Assembly (NCBI GenBank): GCA_030248195.1 | Contig: JASAND010028703.1 | Coordinates: forward strand, 1-64,000 | Direction of reading: 5' to 3' | Source: Trissonchulus latispiculum | Lineage: Eukaryota; Nematoda; Enoplea; Enoplida; Ironidae | DNA length: 64,000 nt | In this document: piece by piece, positions 46,111 to 58,422 of the stretch | Layout: each line of letters opens with the position of its first letter | Position numbering within the stretch: position 1 is the stretch's first letter | Notes under the pieces: generated by a model | Seen by the model: the letters and a program-made list of their open reading frames with translations, nothing else | Told to the model about the DNA's origin: nothing | Databases searched by the model: none | Program-made: the position numbers and the translations under genes

Positions 46111-46495
46111 TAAAGGCAGATTAATTCAAAAATATAAAATTTTAAAAAATTTAAAAACAATTCAAATTTTAAGTTGGTAAGGGAGACCAATGAGACAAAA
46201 AACTTCTGTCCTCAATTTTCAGAAAACTTACATAAAAGGTTTTTAAATATTTAGGCTATCAATTTTTTGTAGAGCAAGAATCTGAAATCCATTTTTCGAT
46301 TCTGGTTTAGCGCAGCATGAGCGTACATTTTTAATGACAACTTTGGCTTATACTGAGCTAACGAAAACCTTACTCGAAAAACTAATTTGAGAATCCTTCT
46401 CAGCACATGTGAAAATCTCTTTTTGCAAGATTTCATAATAATCGAGGAAAAATTTATGTGACCCCTTGCCAACTTAAAATTTTAATTTCAACGCT
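46110..46495. mobile_element. Possible inverted-repeat element
   Basis: TTTTAAGTTGGTAAGG near 46168 is matched in reverse complement near 46462 (CCTTGCCAACTTAAAA). The left border sequence also resembles 20460-20590. No transposase. Confidence 0.5.
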
Positions 46496-46824
46496 TTCAT
46501 GTCTGCATCGGTCCCTCATTGGACAATCCAGTAGAGATAGCATTTCGGCGAATCGGCCTTGCCCTGGCTTCAGGGTTCAGAACAATGTAAATAAACGCTA
46601 TATATACTTCTTCAAAAGTGATTGAAAAGAAATCAAATGGAATTAGCACTAAAAAGTTTTTGTTGTATATGTTACGTACCGTATGAAATATCGTACCGTA
46701 TAGTTCTGTGCGGCCAATTATGTAACGTATCATACGATCCGATTATACCTTCCGTATAATACAGTACAGATTTTTCTGTGCAATATTAAGCGGTACGACC
46801 CGTATTATATTGTACGCTTAGTTT

Positions 46825-47856
46825 TTGTACCATGTCTGTGATCTAAGAGTCTGTTATTCTAATCTAGTCTAAGCTTTACTCAAGTAGTCTCAATTACCAG
46901 TTAATTTCTATTTTTGTATTTATCGTAGTGGTATCCTGTATGAGATCTCGTGTTTACATATTTTTCAACATTTATTTTATGTTTAAAGATTATTAATGTT
47001 GAGTTTAATGTACTTAGTTCTACTACTTTAAAACGGACATATTTTCAGTTAATTTCATAGTAATGAATATTCGTCGGCACATTCCATATTTAGTTGTACT
47101 AGTTCAGTAAATCACTAGATCACTCGGAAATAACTTTATTTTAATAACTCGCCAATTTACTTAACGGAAATTACTCGGAAATTTACTGGTTTAACGTGTT
47201 ACCCAAAATCATGCTTGATGGCAGAAAAGGAATTTTATGAAAAATTGTCAAAGCTTGAAAAAGAACCGAATGTTAGAACACTGACATTATACAATTACAA
47301 CAACCTACTAAAGGATTTAGTCAACCAATTTAGTCAACAAGTTCAGTTACCCACCTAAGCCATGATACAAAGAAAGCCAGTGACAGATACGAAGTCGTCA
47401 AGATAAGCAATCTAGGACGACTGATTCGGAAAATAAAAAATGATGGCAATCCTATGAAATTTGTGGTCCTCTATGAGAAGAGCGCCCTGGAGCTTGTCGG
47501 GTTGGTACGATCGCGGGAAAACTTAGAGTTCTATTGCAAAGAGATCAATTACAGCTAGCTGGGGCGTCCTTCATGACGATTGACAAAGTACCAATTGCAG
47601 AACAATCTTAAATGCAACACGAGATGTCATCGAGGGCAAGGTTGTGAAAACAATAACTAAAAACAAATCGTACCAGAAATTACATGAAAAAACTGAAATC
47701 AAAATAAACTAAACATTCGAAAAGTCTTGAAAGTTGCGAACTAAACTTTGTCTTAAGTTAAAAGTTTGAGAGTTTAAGTTTAAAACTAAACAAAAAGCTA
47801 AAATAAACTTCACCAAGCACTATGTTAACGGACTCTTAGATCACAGACATATGGTT
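46825..47856. mobile_element. Inverted-repeat element of about 1 kb with a broken frame
   Basis: CTGTGATCTAAGAGTC near 46831-46848 is repeated in reverse complement near 47832-47849, with the flanking ACCAT(AT)GT also matching. Inside is a short broken coding sequence (47218-47558). The target-site duplication is not clear, so the superfamily is unassigned. Confidence 0.65.
47218..47558 (+). pseudogene. Broken small protein inside the inverted-repeat element
   Basis: ATG at 47218 opens a frame reading MAEKEFYEKLSKLEKEPNV and on to a stop near 47357. A protein-like sequence continues in another frame with RYEVVKISNLGRLIRKIKND and KFVVLYEKSALELVG, and stops at 47556-47558. One indel near 47355 separates the halves. 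Composition is basic and helical. I do not recognise the family. It may be the element's own accessory or DNA-binding protein. Confidence 0.45.
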
Positions 47857-47859
47857 CAA

Positions 47860-49734
47860 AAGAAACATATATACTACCTAGCCAAGTACCGGCAAAACAA
47901 AACAGATACATTATCACATATGTATAATATATACAAGATTATAAGCAAAAGGAAGAAGGATGTCACTACAGCTCCTCCGTTCCGACCCGAAAAATTAACC
48001 AATGCGAATTCTTTGCACACACATATATACATATATTTTCATAATGTACATATATATGTTAGGTTATATGTTATATATATATGTGAAGAAAATGATTCTG
48101 CTAGCACTGATTAATTTCGGATAAAATACTTCCTTCGAGTTTCCAACCTTGCGCCGTTCACCAATTAGTGTCTCCCTTCCAACGATTAGATTTCACTTCC
48201 GAGTAACAGGGGTCCTACTATCAATGTTCCACCCGACAGATCCAGCAATGGATACTAATTTAGCTGTCACGCACAAAAACGTTATAGCGGTTTCCGGTTT
48301 TGTGGTTTCAAAACGAGTCTTCAGGGGCCTCGCAAATTATGATCCAGATCAGATCTTAATACCTAGTCGAGAACAGATCACTCACTAAACTTTGAGATCA
48401 GTTCTCGTCTCCTACCTAAACTGGGTTTCCGTAAGTAAAACCAAAGTCCGCCCAGTTCTCGAATCAGGTCCCTGTCTAAGAGGGATTCACCCAACGCGCA
48501 ATAGCAACTTAAGTCTCGCTGCTCCTGACACAAGGTTAAGCCTAACAGATTAAAACCAACCAATAATTTTAGGTCATTTAATTTACATCAAGATACTTAG
48601 CACAGTTAGCAAGCCCTCACAAAGTTACTTCGAATAGTCAGACAGCTAATGACAAACCTAGCATATAAGATTTAGGTTTACAGTCAAAATGCGAACAAGA
48701 GCTGGGTTAAAAATAATAACATACGTCAATTTACACAGCGAGTACACGTATAGGATAGTGATCGATCAGACGGTTCAACCCTGTATCGTTTTAAACTTTA
48801 ATCTTATCTCCACTGCTTGAGACCCGGCCTTGAGGATGATGACGTGAAATATCGAACTGCGAATTCGGGTTAGCACAAATAACGAATCACAATGGACTAG
48901 TGTGTACGAGGTTATGAGTCTGGTCACAGGTGTGTACTTCCCAAAACTCTGCAAACGGTCCCTGTCTGGACACAGAATAGTTCACGGCTCTACGGTCACA
49001 CAGCGCAATGCAACAGCCAAACAGGCACAGTAAAATCCAACCGACTCTGATCACAGTCCGACCAAGACTGCCTATATTGTGACGTCAGGCCGGGAACTCC
49101 CTGCCTGTCAATCAAAGAGTGACGTAGCCGGTAAGCCCCGCCTCGTATTACGTGTAGTGTATGTGCGTATGCAGGTGTCTTACGGTATTTCACGTCATCT
49201 CTCCTCTGACTCAGCGGCCTCCCTGGAAGTTCTTTGATGTCTTTGAAACTGTAGCTCTATATTTGATTGATGGGGTTACCTGGGGTTTCAGGTGGTCCCC
49301 TAGAGTCCCAAATTTGACGAAAACAAACCCATTAAGTTAGGAAATTGTGCATACAAGAATCGCTCATATCCTTTCTAAGACCCATTTTCATTAATTTCCA
49401 TAAATCAGAATTAGTATCTTTGTTTCTTCGATTCGAAAAAAGGTTCATCAAATTGCTTAAGTCCTTAGGTCCACAACTAGGAACAATTCAACCATCCCAC
49501 GGTTTAGGAGACAAAACTTTCTGAGTTCACAATTACCCGAACACAACACAAAGACCATTGTCCGACCAAGCAATCAGCATAGGTTAATTGAAATGCAGAA
49601 CACTCATTAGGACTATCACAATTGCACAGTTAAAACAATCACAAGCATATTTTAGGTTAGTCCGCTGCAGCCAGAATTGTAGTTAAAAACAGTAACAAAC
49701 ACATCTCAATTAGTCAGTAAATTCATTGCAATAT
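47860..49734. other. No gene recognised
   Basis: AT-rich stretch with short TATATA runs near 48050-48080, then ordinary sequence. GC rises at 48800-49200. Frames here show no domain. Confidence 0.4.
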
Positions 49735-50025
49735 CCATTTAAGTTAGGCGTTAAAGTATAGCACAGACAAAGCACAAATAAAACATGGGATTCATTGCAG
49801 TCACAAACAAAACACAAGCAAAACAGAAGATTCATTGCAGTTAGGCATTAATGACAAAACGCTAACAAAACATAAGATTCATTGCAGTTAGGCATTAATG
49901 ACAAAACACAAACAAAACATAAGATTCATTGCAGTTAGGCATTAATGGTTAAAGTCACAAACAAGGTATAAACAAAACATAAAATTCGTTGCAGTTAGGC
50001 ATTAATGGTTTAAAGCATAGCAAAA
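49735..50025 (+). repeat. Minisatellite, about five units
   Basis: ATTCATTGCAGTTAGGCATT or a close variant recurs near 49790, 49829, 49878, 49923 and 49984. The units are separated by CAAACAAAACATAA-like spacers of varying length. Confidence 0.85.
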
Positions 50026-50414
50026 TCATGTAACACAGCTAAGATTCGTTGGTGCAAAGCATAGGTAAAAAACAAGCAAGACAGACGAGTAATCCTACTC
50101 AAAATCGATACACTCAAATCAACCTAATATCCCAAATCAACCCAATATCTCAAGAATCAACCCAAGATCTCGACTGAACTCTACCCTACCCTTCACATAT
50201 ACATAGGTTTTCTACGAGTTCAAATATCGCAATAAGTTCTCAATTTAGCAAAATTCGAATTTTAGAGAGGGTATGCTTTTACCCGCGAGTTTGCTGATGT
50301 CTTGTCGTCAACCAGTACATTTATAGTAGTACTATAAACTAAATAATAGGTATAGCTAACTCTGTAAAACCTGGAATAAAATTCCTAGTAACCTGGAAAT
50401 ATCTGTTTTCCTAC

Positions 50415-50556
50415 CGCAACGTTCAAAACAGTTTGGTGCAAAAGTTTGACAGTGAATACGCCATGGCCCCCACAAATCGCCATCAGGATTTAGGCAGTAA
50501 TTCTTTGGCAGTAAACCTGGTCTTTCTCTTCGTAAGATAATCCACATCCTCCAGAT
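50415..50556 (-). CDS. Candidate exon, kringle-like or TSP1-like cysteine-rich segment
   Basis: Flanked on the minus strand by an acceptor (GTGCAG) and a donor (GTAGGA). It encodes KNYCLNPDGDLWGPWRIHC followed by CFERCG. NYC.NPDGD...PW is close to the kringle signature, but the expected Trp-Cys reads Trp-Arg. WGPW followed by spaced cysteines could alternatively be a thrombospondin type 1 repeat. The first part is more protein-like in another frame (CRSGGCGLSYEEKDQVYC), so a frameshift or a different splice site is possible. Either domain would be extracellular. Confidence 0.4.
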
Positions 50557-51025
50557 CTGCACTGTTCGCTATTTTTTGTAGTCAATTTAGTTACATCGTC
50601 CTCTTTGTGGAGTTTAGCAATCTTCATGATCGTCAATCGTCATAGCAATTTTCTACTGTCGCCAACACGGCGAGTGGCTATAACAGTTCAACTGACAATA
50701 GTTGAGTAATTATTTCAAACTTATTGAGTGGTGCGATTGTAAAGCCGATGGATTCTCGGATTACTTGCAGCTCCACTCATCAGAACATTGATTGAGCAGA
50801 TACGGAGACAGTCAAATATCAGTGTGCAAACTGATACCGCGGCCTAGCATGTCATGACGTGTACGAGTCACTCACTTTATGTATACGAGCTGAAGCTCAA
50901 ACTAAAATTTAAAATAAACATTCGAGTGATGCTTCATTACTCTTACTATCAGCGTCAATACTGAAATAATTATAGGTTACTAATGCTACTCAATATTCAA
51001 TAATCAATCTTCAGTTTGACAAGTT

Positions 51026-51346
51026 TTAGCTTTTGATCCGATGGATACCATACGTACCACCTTTCCATTCAGATATGTGGATTACCAGGATAAGAGCAGC
51101 AAACGTAATAGTCGATGGCGTGATTTCTGAAACAAAATCAATAGCTTCCATCAATGGAATTGCAGATTGAAACTTCGCCGAACACTCAGAAGGGCGGAAG
51201 TGAAGAGTCCGTATTTCACTTCTATCCAATCTGAGTAGATATTTCCAATCCAATCCACTCCCACCCAAGCGCAGCCAGGTTTGAATAACAAGCTGTTGAG
51301 CAAGCTTTGTTAGTTTAAACCATCCTAGTTTGCTTGATCTGCGGAT
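51026..51346 (-). CDS. Candidate exon with a hydrophobic segment
   Basis: A minus-strand frame open from about 51346 to the stop at 51026. It reads LTKLAQQLVIQTWLRLGG, then DWKYLLRLDRSEIRTLHF, and a hydrophobic stretch TITFAALILVIHI near the end that could be a membrane segment. A donor (CTGGTAATCC) lies within that stretch, so the coding part may end earlier. Composition is protein-like. Family not recognised. It could belong to the same minus-strand gene as 50415-50556. Confidence 0.35.
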   Translation of the reverse strand: MRRSSKLGWFKLTKLAQQLVIQTWLRLGGSGLDWKYLLRLDRSEIRTLHFRPSECSAKFQSAIPLMEAIDFVSEITPSTITFAALILVIHISEWKGGTYGIHRIKS

Positions 51347-51472
51347 TCAGCAGTCGGTGACAACTTCTGATTTGGATGCAACTGTAATAACAGTACGTCG
51401 GATTGGCTTGAGGGTATAATGTTTCTGTCCCTGACCTTCACTTCGCCGCTTCTTGTCCGTATTTGAAAATTA

Positions 51473-51670
51473 TCTGTGGAGAGAAAACATAATGTCATCC
51501 TTTTTATCCATTGCCGCTGTTGCTAGGTCCTTATCAAAAAGGTTTTTGACCAGTTGTACTTTGCTATTTAGAGTAAAGTTGTCTAAGGATAACTTTGTGT
51601 AGAACTCTCTAGCTGCGTAAAAACTGTGGCTTACAAAATATTTATTCGAAACGCAGTTGGCCAGTCTCAT
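51473..51670 (-). CDS. Candidate first exon or small protein
   Basis: ATG at 51668-51670 opens 66 codons starting MRLANCVSNKYFVSHSFYAA. They run through a charged helical part and end in a stop just after CTCTCCACAG, which itself looks like a splice acceptor. A donor-like TTTTGTAAGC lies after codon 12. Either the frame or a spliced product could be real. No domain recognised. Confidence 0.3.
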
Positions 51671-51699
51671 TAGCTGGATTTTACGTTTGCTACTGGAGT

Positions 51700-52371
51700 G
51701 TAAAGTTTAGGAGACAAGCGAACATGTAACCAAGAGCGCATAATTGCACTATATACATGCACGATTTTTAAGAAATGTTTTGAAACAAATCACTAAAACT
51801 TATTAAAAAATAACCTATTTTTGGTTAAAATCGCTAATGGGTCTATCCTTTTTTCCTTTCTGGACGAGAGGATCTGCCCTTTTTTCCTTTTCGCTGAGGG
51901 GGTCTACCCGTTTTTCGTCGGTCTGGGGGGGTCTGCACCCCCATTCCCCAGGTTATCCTATGGCCACCCAACACCCAATCAGATTCAGCCAATCCTAGCC
52001 TGTCTTGGCGACCCCCACCAAACGGGCTTTCGCCTCTGCCTACCCCTATCCCACAACCAAACGGGGATCACTTTTGGCTACCCGGCTTTTGGCTATGCCA
52101 AGAAGTGAAGCCTCTAGTGGGATTCTCTTCTTCTTAACGAAACAAAATAGTGATAGAAACATAGTACTAAAGTCTGAACAAAATCTTTCTTTCCAAGTAT
52201 CAACTGTCGGCTTACTGTCCGCTAACTAAGCCGATATTTGGTAGGCGAAATTGCTGGCTTTTAGTCAAAGGTGGGACTTAAATTAAGTAAACCCTAAAGA
52301 ATCCTTAGTAAAATGAATCGAGGCCATGATTTAATAATCAAAAACTTACAGCTTATTTATTGGAACAAATA
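51700..52371. repeat. Dispersed repeat similar to 59.8-60.1 kb
   Basis: The stretch 51980-52135 shares ordered phrases with 59940-60125: an AATC(A/T)GATT phrase, CCACCAAACGGG, and GAAG...CCTCTA(A/G)TGG...TTCTCT...CTTCTTA at the end. Probably the same unclassified repeat. No gene. Confidence 0.5.
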
Positions 52372-53174
52372 AAGCCGATTTCACACGATGGTTTATTTTC
52401 GTGGGGATTCCCCAGGGGATTTTCCCATGGGGATCCCCATGAGAACCCAATCAGTCCCCACGGGGATGCCCCATGGGGATTTCTATGGGGATTTTCGTAA
52501 GGATCCCCATGAAAATCTCCATGGGGACGGATTGCTCGCCGAGCAGTTTTCTGTGGGGATCCCCATGAAACAACCAATCAGAGAGAAGCACAATCAGCTG
52601 AATTTTTTGCCAATGTAGTTTTTAGTGTGTTTAACGGAAACTAGAATTGAGTATGTTATCTAACAACGAAAATGAATGCGGTATTAATTAATTTCACGCA
52701 CTTTTATGAGTTGTTGAAAAATTGTAGAAACAAATGTACAAAATAATTCAACAATCTTGTTGGACAATCATTGACAGAACAGTATAAATTGCATGGAAGG
52801 ACTAAATGACGAAGCAATGGATTAAATTATTATATGCTGTTGTCATTATTATTGTTTATTTATTTACGCAATTTTTTGTTAACAATTTTCAATGATCTTT
52901 CGAATTCGTATTTTATATACAATATAATTGTTCGAATTGTTAGAAAAACAGTAAATTCGTTCTAAATTTCACAGGAGTAATGAAATGTTATAGAAGCAAC
53001 ACGTTATCTATAGCAGACATCACCAGGGGATTGTCCCCATCGTGTGAACAGAATTCCCATGAAAAGGCCCCATGGGGATCCCCTGGGGACTTTTGGGAAA
53101 ACTTTCGAATGTTGTGATCCCGGGGATTCCCCAGGGGAATCCCCATAAAAATGCCCATCGTGTGAAATCGGCTT
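52372..53174. mobile_element. Inverted-repeat element with GGGGATCCCC subterminal arrays
   Basis: AAGCCGATTTCACACGATGG at 52372-52391 is repeated in reverse complement ending at 53174. Homology continues inward for about 50 bp (TGGGGATTCCCC blocks). The left subterminal region carries many TGGGGAT/ATCCCCATG motifs (52408-52568), with fewer on the right. TTAA at 53173-53176 on the right edge raises the possibility of a TTAA target as in piggyBac, but the left side reads TAAA. No transposase. Confidence 0.8.
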
Positions 53175-56100
53175 AAGGCAGGCGTAATAATAGTTGAGAG
53201 GTGACCTATCGGCCCGACTGTACGACACGGAAACAATACTAAGACTGACGCAACAATGATGAAAGCACAGACTAGCTAGTTTCTTGCTTATATAATTTGT
53301 TGACTCATAGACATAAGCCAGAGTTGTTACACACAAGCACATCAGTTTAGCGATTTGCATGGAATTTGCATAAAGTTTGGGTGGATTTGTAGACTGAAAT
53401 TGCAAGTATTTAACACAATTGCAGTGCATAAAATGTTTTACAGTGCTATATACTTAATAACGTCCAGCAGCACATCATTTCGGTAGTATTTGTAAATTTA
53501 AACTTGATTCACAAGTTTATGACATGAAATGAAAAATCAATTATGAATGCTTCAGGTCGGAGGTGATGTAGTGATATCATTCTTTCTTCGGTCAATTATC
53601 TTGCGTTCCAGTTGTGTTATCAAAAGCTTAGACGCATTATGCAATTACTCAACGCCAAACCTGGGACCCTGAGTAAGTTTGGTCTGGCGCTACCCCCCTC
53701 GTGAAAGCATCTGGAGTGTGGTACCAAGGGAAAAAGCTTAGATTAGTGCATAACCTCCATTTCGGGCTATAATTTATATGTTCCTCTTTTCTCTTGTCAC
53801 CTGACGCAGATAGAATTCTTTAGTCAATGCTGCGCCTTTACAAAAGACTGGATGAATTTAGTCCATAACTGCCTCCTTTAAACATACATCCTTCACGGTT
53901 CTGAAAAGAGTCAATGAAAGATGCAATTGTTACTGTTCAATGCTTCAACGTCTATTCTATTAATGCATATTAGAGGTAGCCCTCGCCTGAATAGAATTCT
54001 TAAATGTTCAGGTGCCTTCGTCTGCTGTCGAAACATTATAGCACTGCTATGTGCAGACATTGATGCAGAGGTGCATTATTGATGAATATTGCCATTCTTT
54101 AATTCCTGAGGAAATAGTTCGCAGACACGGACGTCTAGCAAAACTTTCTGGATGATAGAATACAAAAGACGACAACATTCCTTTATATATTTCTTACTTA
54201 GTTCAAATGTGCCATACACCAAGTTGCAATACGGTAGACTGTGTGACCTACAATTTGTGACTAATTAAATTATGAGTGCAATCCAAATTATTCTAAAAAA
54301 ATTTGTTTCATAGCTTTGTGTACTTTAGCTTTGTCAATTTTCATCATTCGACTGCAGAGATTAGTGTATAAGTGCTCTGCTTACTGATGAACAATGCAAA
54401 CGCAACTAATACTACGATCAAAATTAGTGCACAAACTTTGTTCCTTCAATACAGATTAACGTTTGAAGCAAACTCCAACAATTATATCTTTTTGGACGAA
54501 AAACAACAGTATTCAGAATTTTGCGCTAAACGTTATCTACAGTAAAAATCTTGTGTCGATCACTGAACAATGCTGGCTTTGTTTGTTCTGAATTTATGTA
54601 TTATCTTTTCAGGACACGCCATTAGACTACCTGAGCTTTTCCAACTTCTGGATTTTAAAACTTTTAAGGCTTCAATTTTCATCAAATATACTTGACTAAA
54701 TATTTTGAAATGAAGTAAAAGCCTTCTCTTTCCCCTTGAAATGAATGAATTGGGAAATGGCACTATGACTTCCGATTGGAGCGAAGTGGAGAATATTATG
54801 TTTTGTATTATAAGACGTTTATCCTAAAAATTATCAAATATTTAACAAGATAAATCATAATAGCGATTTAAGTATTTTAATGCTCCGATAGGTAACACAT
54901 CAACAGCGCACTGTACTACTCCCGTAAGCTTTCTGTCAAACCATAACTGTGAACTGCTCCACTCAGAAATAGCGCAAACCTAAGAATAGCTCGAGAATAC
55001 ACCCGAGTTAATCCTGGAATATGCACAAAATTGCAAAAATGAATTCTCGAGCTTTTCCTCGCCATGGCTAGGCTTAACCCGTGAATTATGACATATCTAG
55101 AGAATTTTGACTGATTACATACATAACATTTTTCACTTCCAGTAAAAACATATTACTTAAAGATAAAACAAACTAGCACGAGAAGACTCAAAGTCTAACT
55201 TATGAAATATTTTTGGTTTTCGACGCGCCAACGACTGCAGCGAGCCGCCATAGCTAAGGCTATTGCTCAGGCTCTTGATAAAAGTGAGACGATATCGGAC
55301 AGATAATCTGTCGTCTCGTCTCTAGTCTGAAGGGGAAGGCTTATGTACCAAATAGAAAGAGCCTGCAATTACAAACCCTTTGTTGCAAAGTAACTACTTT
55401 TATTGTTATAGATAAACACTATTGCCAACAATTGTGCCTTGATGTTTTAATTGGCTACTGGCCTTCAAAGGTGCGCTACTCATTTTCAGAGAGGGTTGTA
55501 GAATGTTACTGGCAACGCCAGTATTGTTGACTTTATCAATAACAACTCTGCCGCTTTTATTCTCCATTCTGTCAGCGCAGGTGTCTTCAATGAGAGGAAC
55601 ACAGGTAATTCCGCACTAGCAGCATTACCAGGCACGAAATAGAGTTGAAAGCTATCCGGCATCTATCTTTGCCATTTCCCCTAAATATTTACGTTCTAGA
55701 AGTAAATCGGGCTTCATTGTATTGACACTATACAAATTTTTCGGTTTAATAGCTTTGTAATAGGGAGACGTTGCGTCTGACCCTTTTGTGAGTTGAGTGT
55801 ATATTTTTAGTGTGTTTATTTTAATGTGAAATTGGAGTGAATACGGTATTTTTGGTGAGAAATGTGTGTTGTGTAAAAGTGTGTGAAATTGTGCTGAAAT
55901 TGATGTATTTTCTATGTTAAAATGGGTTGTGTTTTATTCAGCCCACTTAGCTGCTCGGTGGCGCTGCTTGTCTTTTGAAATTTCTCTGGATGCGCTCTGA
56001 GCATCCCGTCTGTAAAGGGGGTCTCAATATGGACCAATCAAAATTCACTAGGCTCCTCTCTCAGCATCTCACTTAAAAACTAGTCAGTCTTGTCTTTCTG

Positions 56101-57146
56101 TTTACTCTTGTGCGGTCGCGTTTTCTCTACTGCCCATGTCCTGCTTATTTTCTACTGTGTCGCCTTAAAGCCCCTTCTGAATTTCATTGCAGGTCTTTGT
56201 AAGTTATTGATTTGTTTCTTTTTCATACAGACTCCGAGGCGACCTTGTGAGTCCAATCATAGTTTATTAGTGGTTTATTGTATTTAATTTTATTCTGTTT
56301 AAATTAATTAATATTGTGCATTATTTTTAGAAAAGTTTCCAAATGTTATGCTTCACACTGATGTCAGCCGCGACGGCTTAGGGAATTATTGTTGAGACAT
56401 TATTTAGAAATGGACTTGGTGTATATTGGGGGTCAACTTTGTATTGTGTAATTTGTTGTGTTTTCGTGAGAGTGTTTATTCCTGTTCTATCTAAATTTAA
56501 TTTGTTCCTAATTCTCATTTATGCGTGAAATTTCCTCTATTTGTATTTTTACTATAAATGTCGCTCTGTCAAAATTTCCGACATTGTTTTGTAATATTTC
56601 GGGAGTCACTCCCCTTTGCCTATTTAGTCTTTATTAAATGCGGTCTCAGTTACTGAGCCGTTAGGGTGTATTTAGTTAGGTTTTATCAAAACTGTATAGT
56701 CGGTAGGTAGGGTTCTGAGTTATTTCCAGTCTTAGGTAATTTAATTATTCACTGAGCGTGTCTTTAATTTTAGTAAAAGTTCCTTCCGTGGTTGATAGTT
56801 AAGCCTTCATTTGTTCCTTTAGCAAGCTTTGTTTAGTCGTTCGTTAGGTCTAGTTATTCTTGGCGAGATCCTGCCCAGGTCGACTGGAACATAAGTCTCC
56901 TCCAGGTTCGTCGTTTCCATACGCGCACAGTCTCCACCCGTAAAGTTTGGTTAGCTATACCTTTCCAACTTTACAGCTTCCTTAAACTTTGTTGGGAGGA
57001 CATGACTTAAGGAGGGGTCCACCATGAAAAATTTTATAGTCACGGATTCTGCTTATTTTCACACATTGAACAAATTAATAAATATATACTTTAATTATAC
57101 TGATCAACTCTGCAAATAAAAAACTGATATCAAGTTTGTGTTTGTA
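53175..57146. other. Long stretch without recognised gene
   Basis: I see no convincing exon, RNA gene or paired repeat. The interval 55800-57000 is T-rich and could be a solo LTR, but I find no second copy or defined ends. Poly-purine and AATAAA-like signals occur at background level. Confidence 0.4.
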
Positions 57147-57529
57147 GAGATGGACACCAGATATTTTTTCATATCCGGATATCAGCCTATTTTGCGTTAA
57201 CAGATATCCGGATATCCGGTTATCTGCCTATTCAAAACTCAAACTTGAGAAAATTTTTCGATTTTACACTTAAAATTTCAATTTTTCTGGCAATTTTTCG
57301 CTGCCCTGTAAATTTCTATCATAAAAACAAACTACAACCTAGGTTTTGAAAATATTTTAGCCAAAAGTTTGATAAATCTTTTTAAAATTTTATAAGTTTT
57401 GTTAAAATTTCGTAAATTTTTCAATACTTTATCTAATTTGGAAACGGATGTCCGGATATTTTTCTGAAACCGGATGTTATCCGAATATAAAAATTAGCCG
57501 AATATCCGGATATCCCGTGCCCATCACTA
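57147..57529. mobile_element. Probable hAT MITE with GATATCCGG subterminal repeats
   Basis: The left end TAGAGATGGACAC and the right end read in reverse, TAGTGATGGGCAC, match at 11 of 13 positions. Subterminal GGATATCCGG phrases occur at both ends (57175-57220 and 57445-57518). Terminal sequence and motif layout resemble hAT elements. A clean 8-bp duplication is not visible. Confidence 0.65.
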
Positions 57530-58164
57530 GTTCAAAATCCCTTTAAAATTTAATTTTAAATGAAAATTTAGTTCAAATTTAACTTTAAACATGAAAATGT
57601 CTAACCTGAGTTCAATGAAAGCAGTTAACGATAATACGGTTTTTTGGTTCCTCTTGAGACTAATCAAGTTTGAAAAGATTATTTCAGGCAGTTCCTCCCA
57701 ACAAAATTTACAGAAGCCAATTTTTCCAAAGCTTGGCCAATTACATCACGCAGTTATTAAGAATACAGCCTGCTGTGTCTGTGTCTAACAAGAGTTTCAA
57801 GATAAAATTTTATTATTTCACGCAATCAATCAGAATTATGTTCAGGCGAAAGAAGAATCACACATTTCGTTAGATAAAGGAGCCTATTTATCCATCATAT
57901 GTGTTAACTAATAACCTGTACCAAGATACATAATAATCAAGAGTGAGACAAGTTATCTTAGTTGCTGAGCCAGGGCATGACCTGCACGACAATGACTGAC
58001 CTTCACAAATAGGACTGAATTCACCGTTCTCGAGAAATCACTATCCAGTACCCAGTTGTGTACATCCACTCGTTTGTTCGTTCATATATTGAAGCTCGAA
58101 AGTAGTTAGCGGCGTAAGCATACAACCCACACGATTGTGTACTGGGTACAGCTTTGTGAGGAGG
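57530..58164. other. No gene recognised
   Basis: AT-rich. The open frames at 57591-57873 have no recognisable domain. Confidence 0.4.
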
Positions 58165-58422
58165 ATGACTGGTAGTGCTGTTCACCAGCCCAAATTTTCG
58201 TGGACCGGAGATTTATTAAGTTTAAGGCTGAGCTGCAGAAATGTATGAAGTTTAAGGCTGACTAAGCTGCAGAAACTATTATTGGCCGGTCGGCCGCCTC
58301 ACATTTGACCGACCGGCTTGTGACCGGCCGGTCGGCCTGGGTTTAATCGACCGGTCTGTTCTCGGCGGGCGGCCGCCGGCCAGCCTGTCTAGACGGGCCC
58401 GGTGCACAACACTAATGACTGG
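58165..58422. mobile_element. hAT MITE with perfect 8-bp target duplication
   Basis: ATGACTGG occurs immediately outside both ends (58165-58172 and 58415-58422). The 242-bp element (58173-58414) has terminal inverted repeats TAGTGCTGTTCACC and, reversed, TAGTGTTGTGCACC. A GC-rich core carries repeated GACCGGCCGGTCGG-type palindromes (58285-58380). No coding capacity. Confidence 0.92.

Noticed and set aside
55800..57010. Solo LTR
   Set aside because: T-rich, promoter-like texture, but no defined TG...CA ends, target duplication or second copy in the window.
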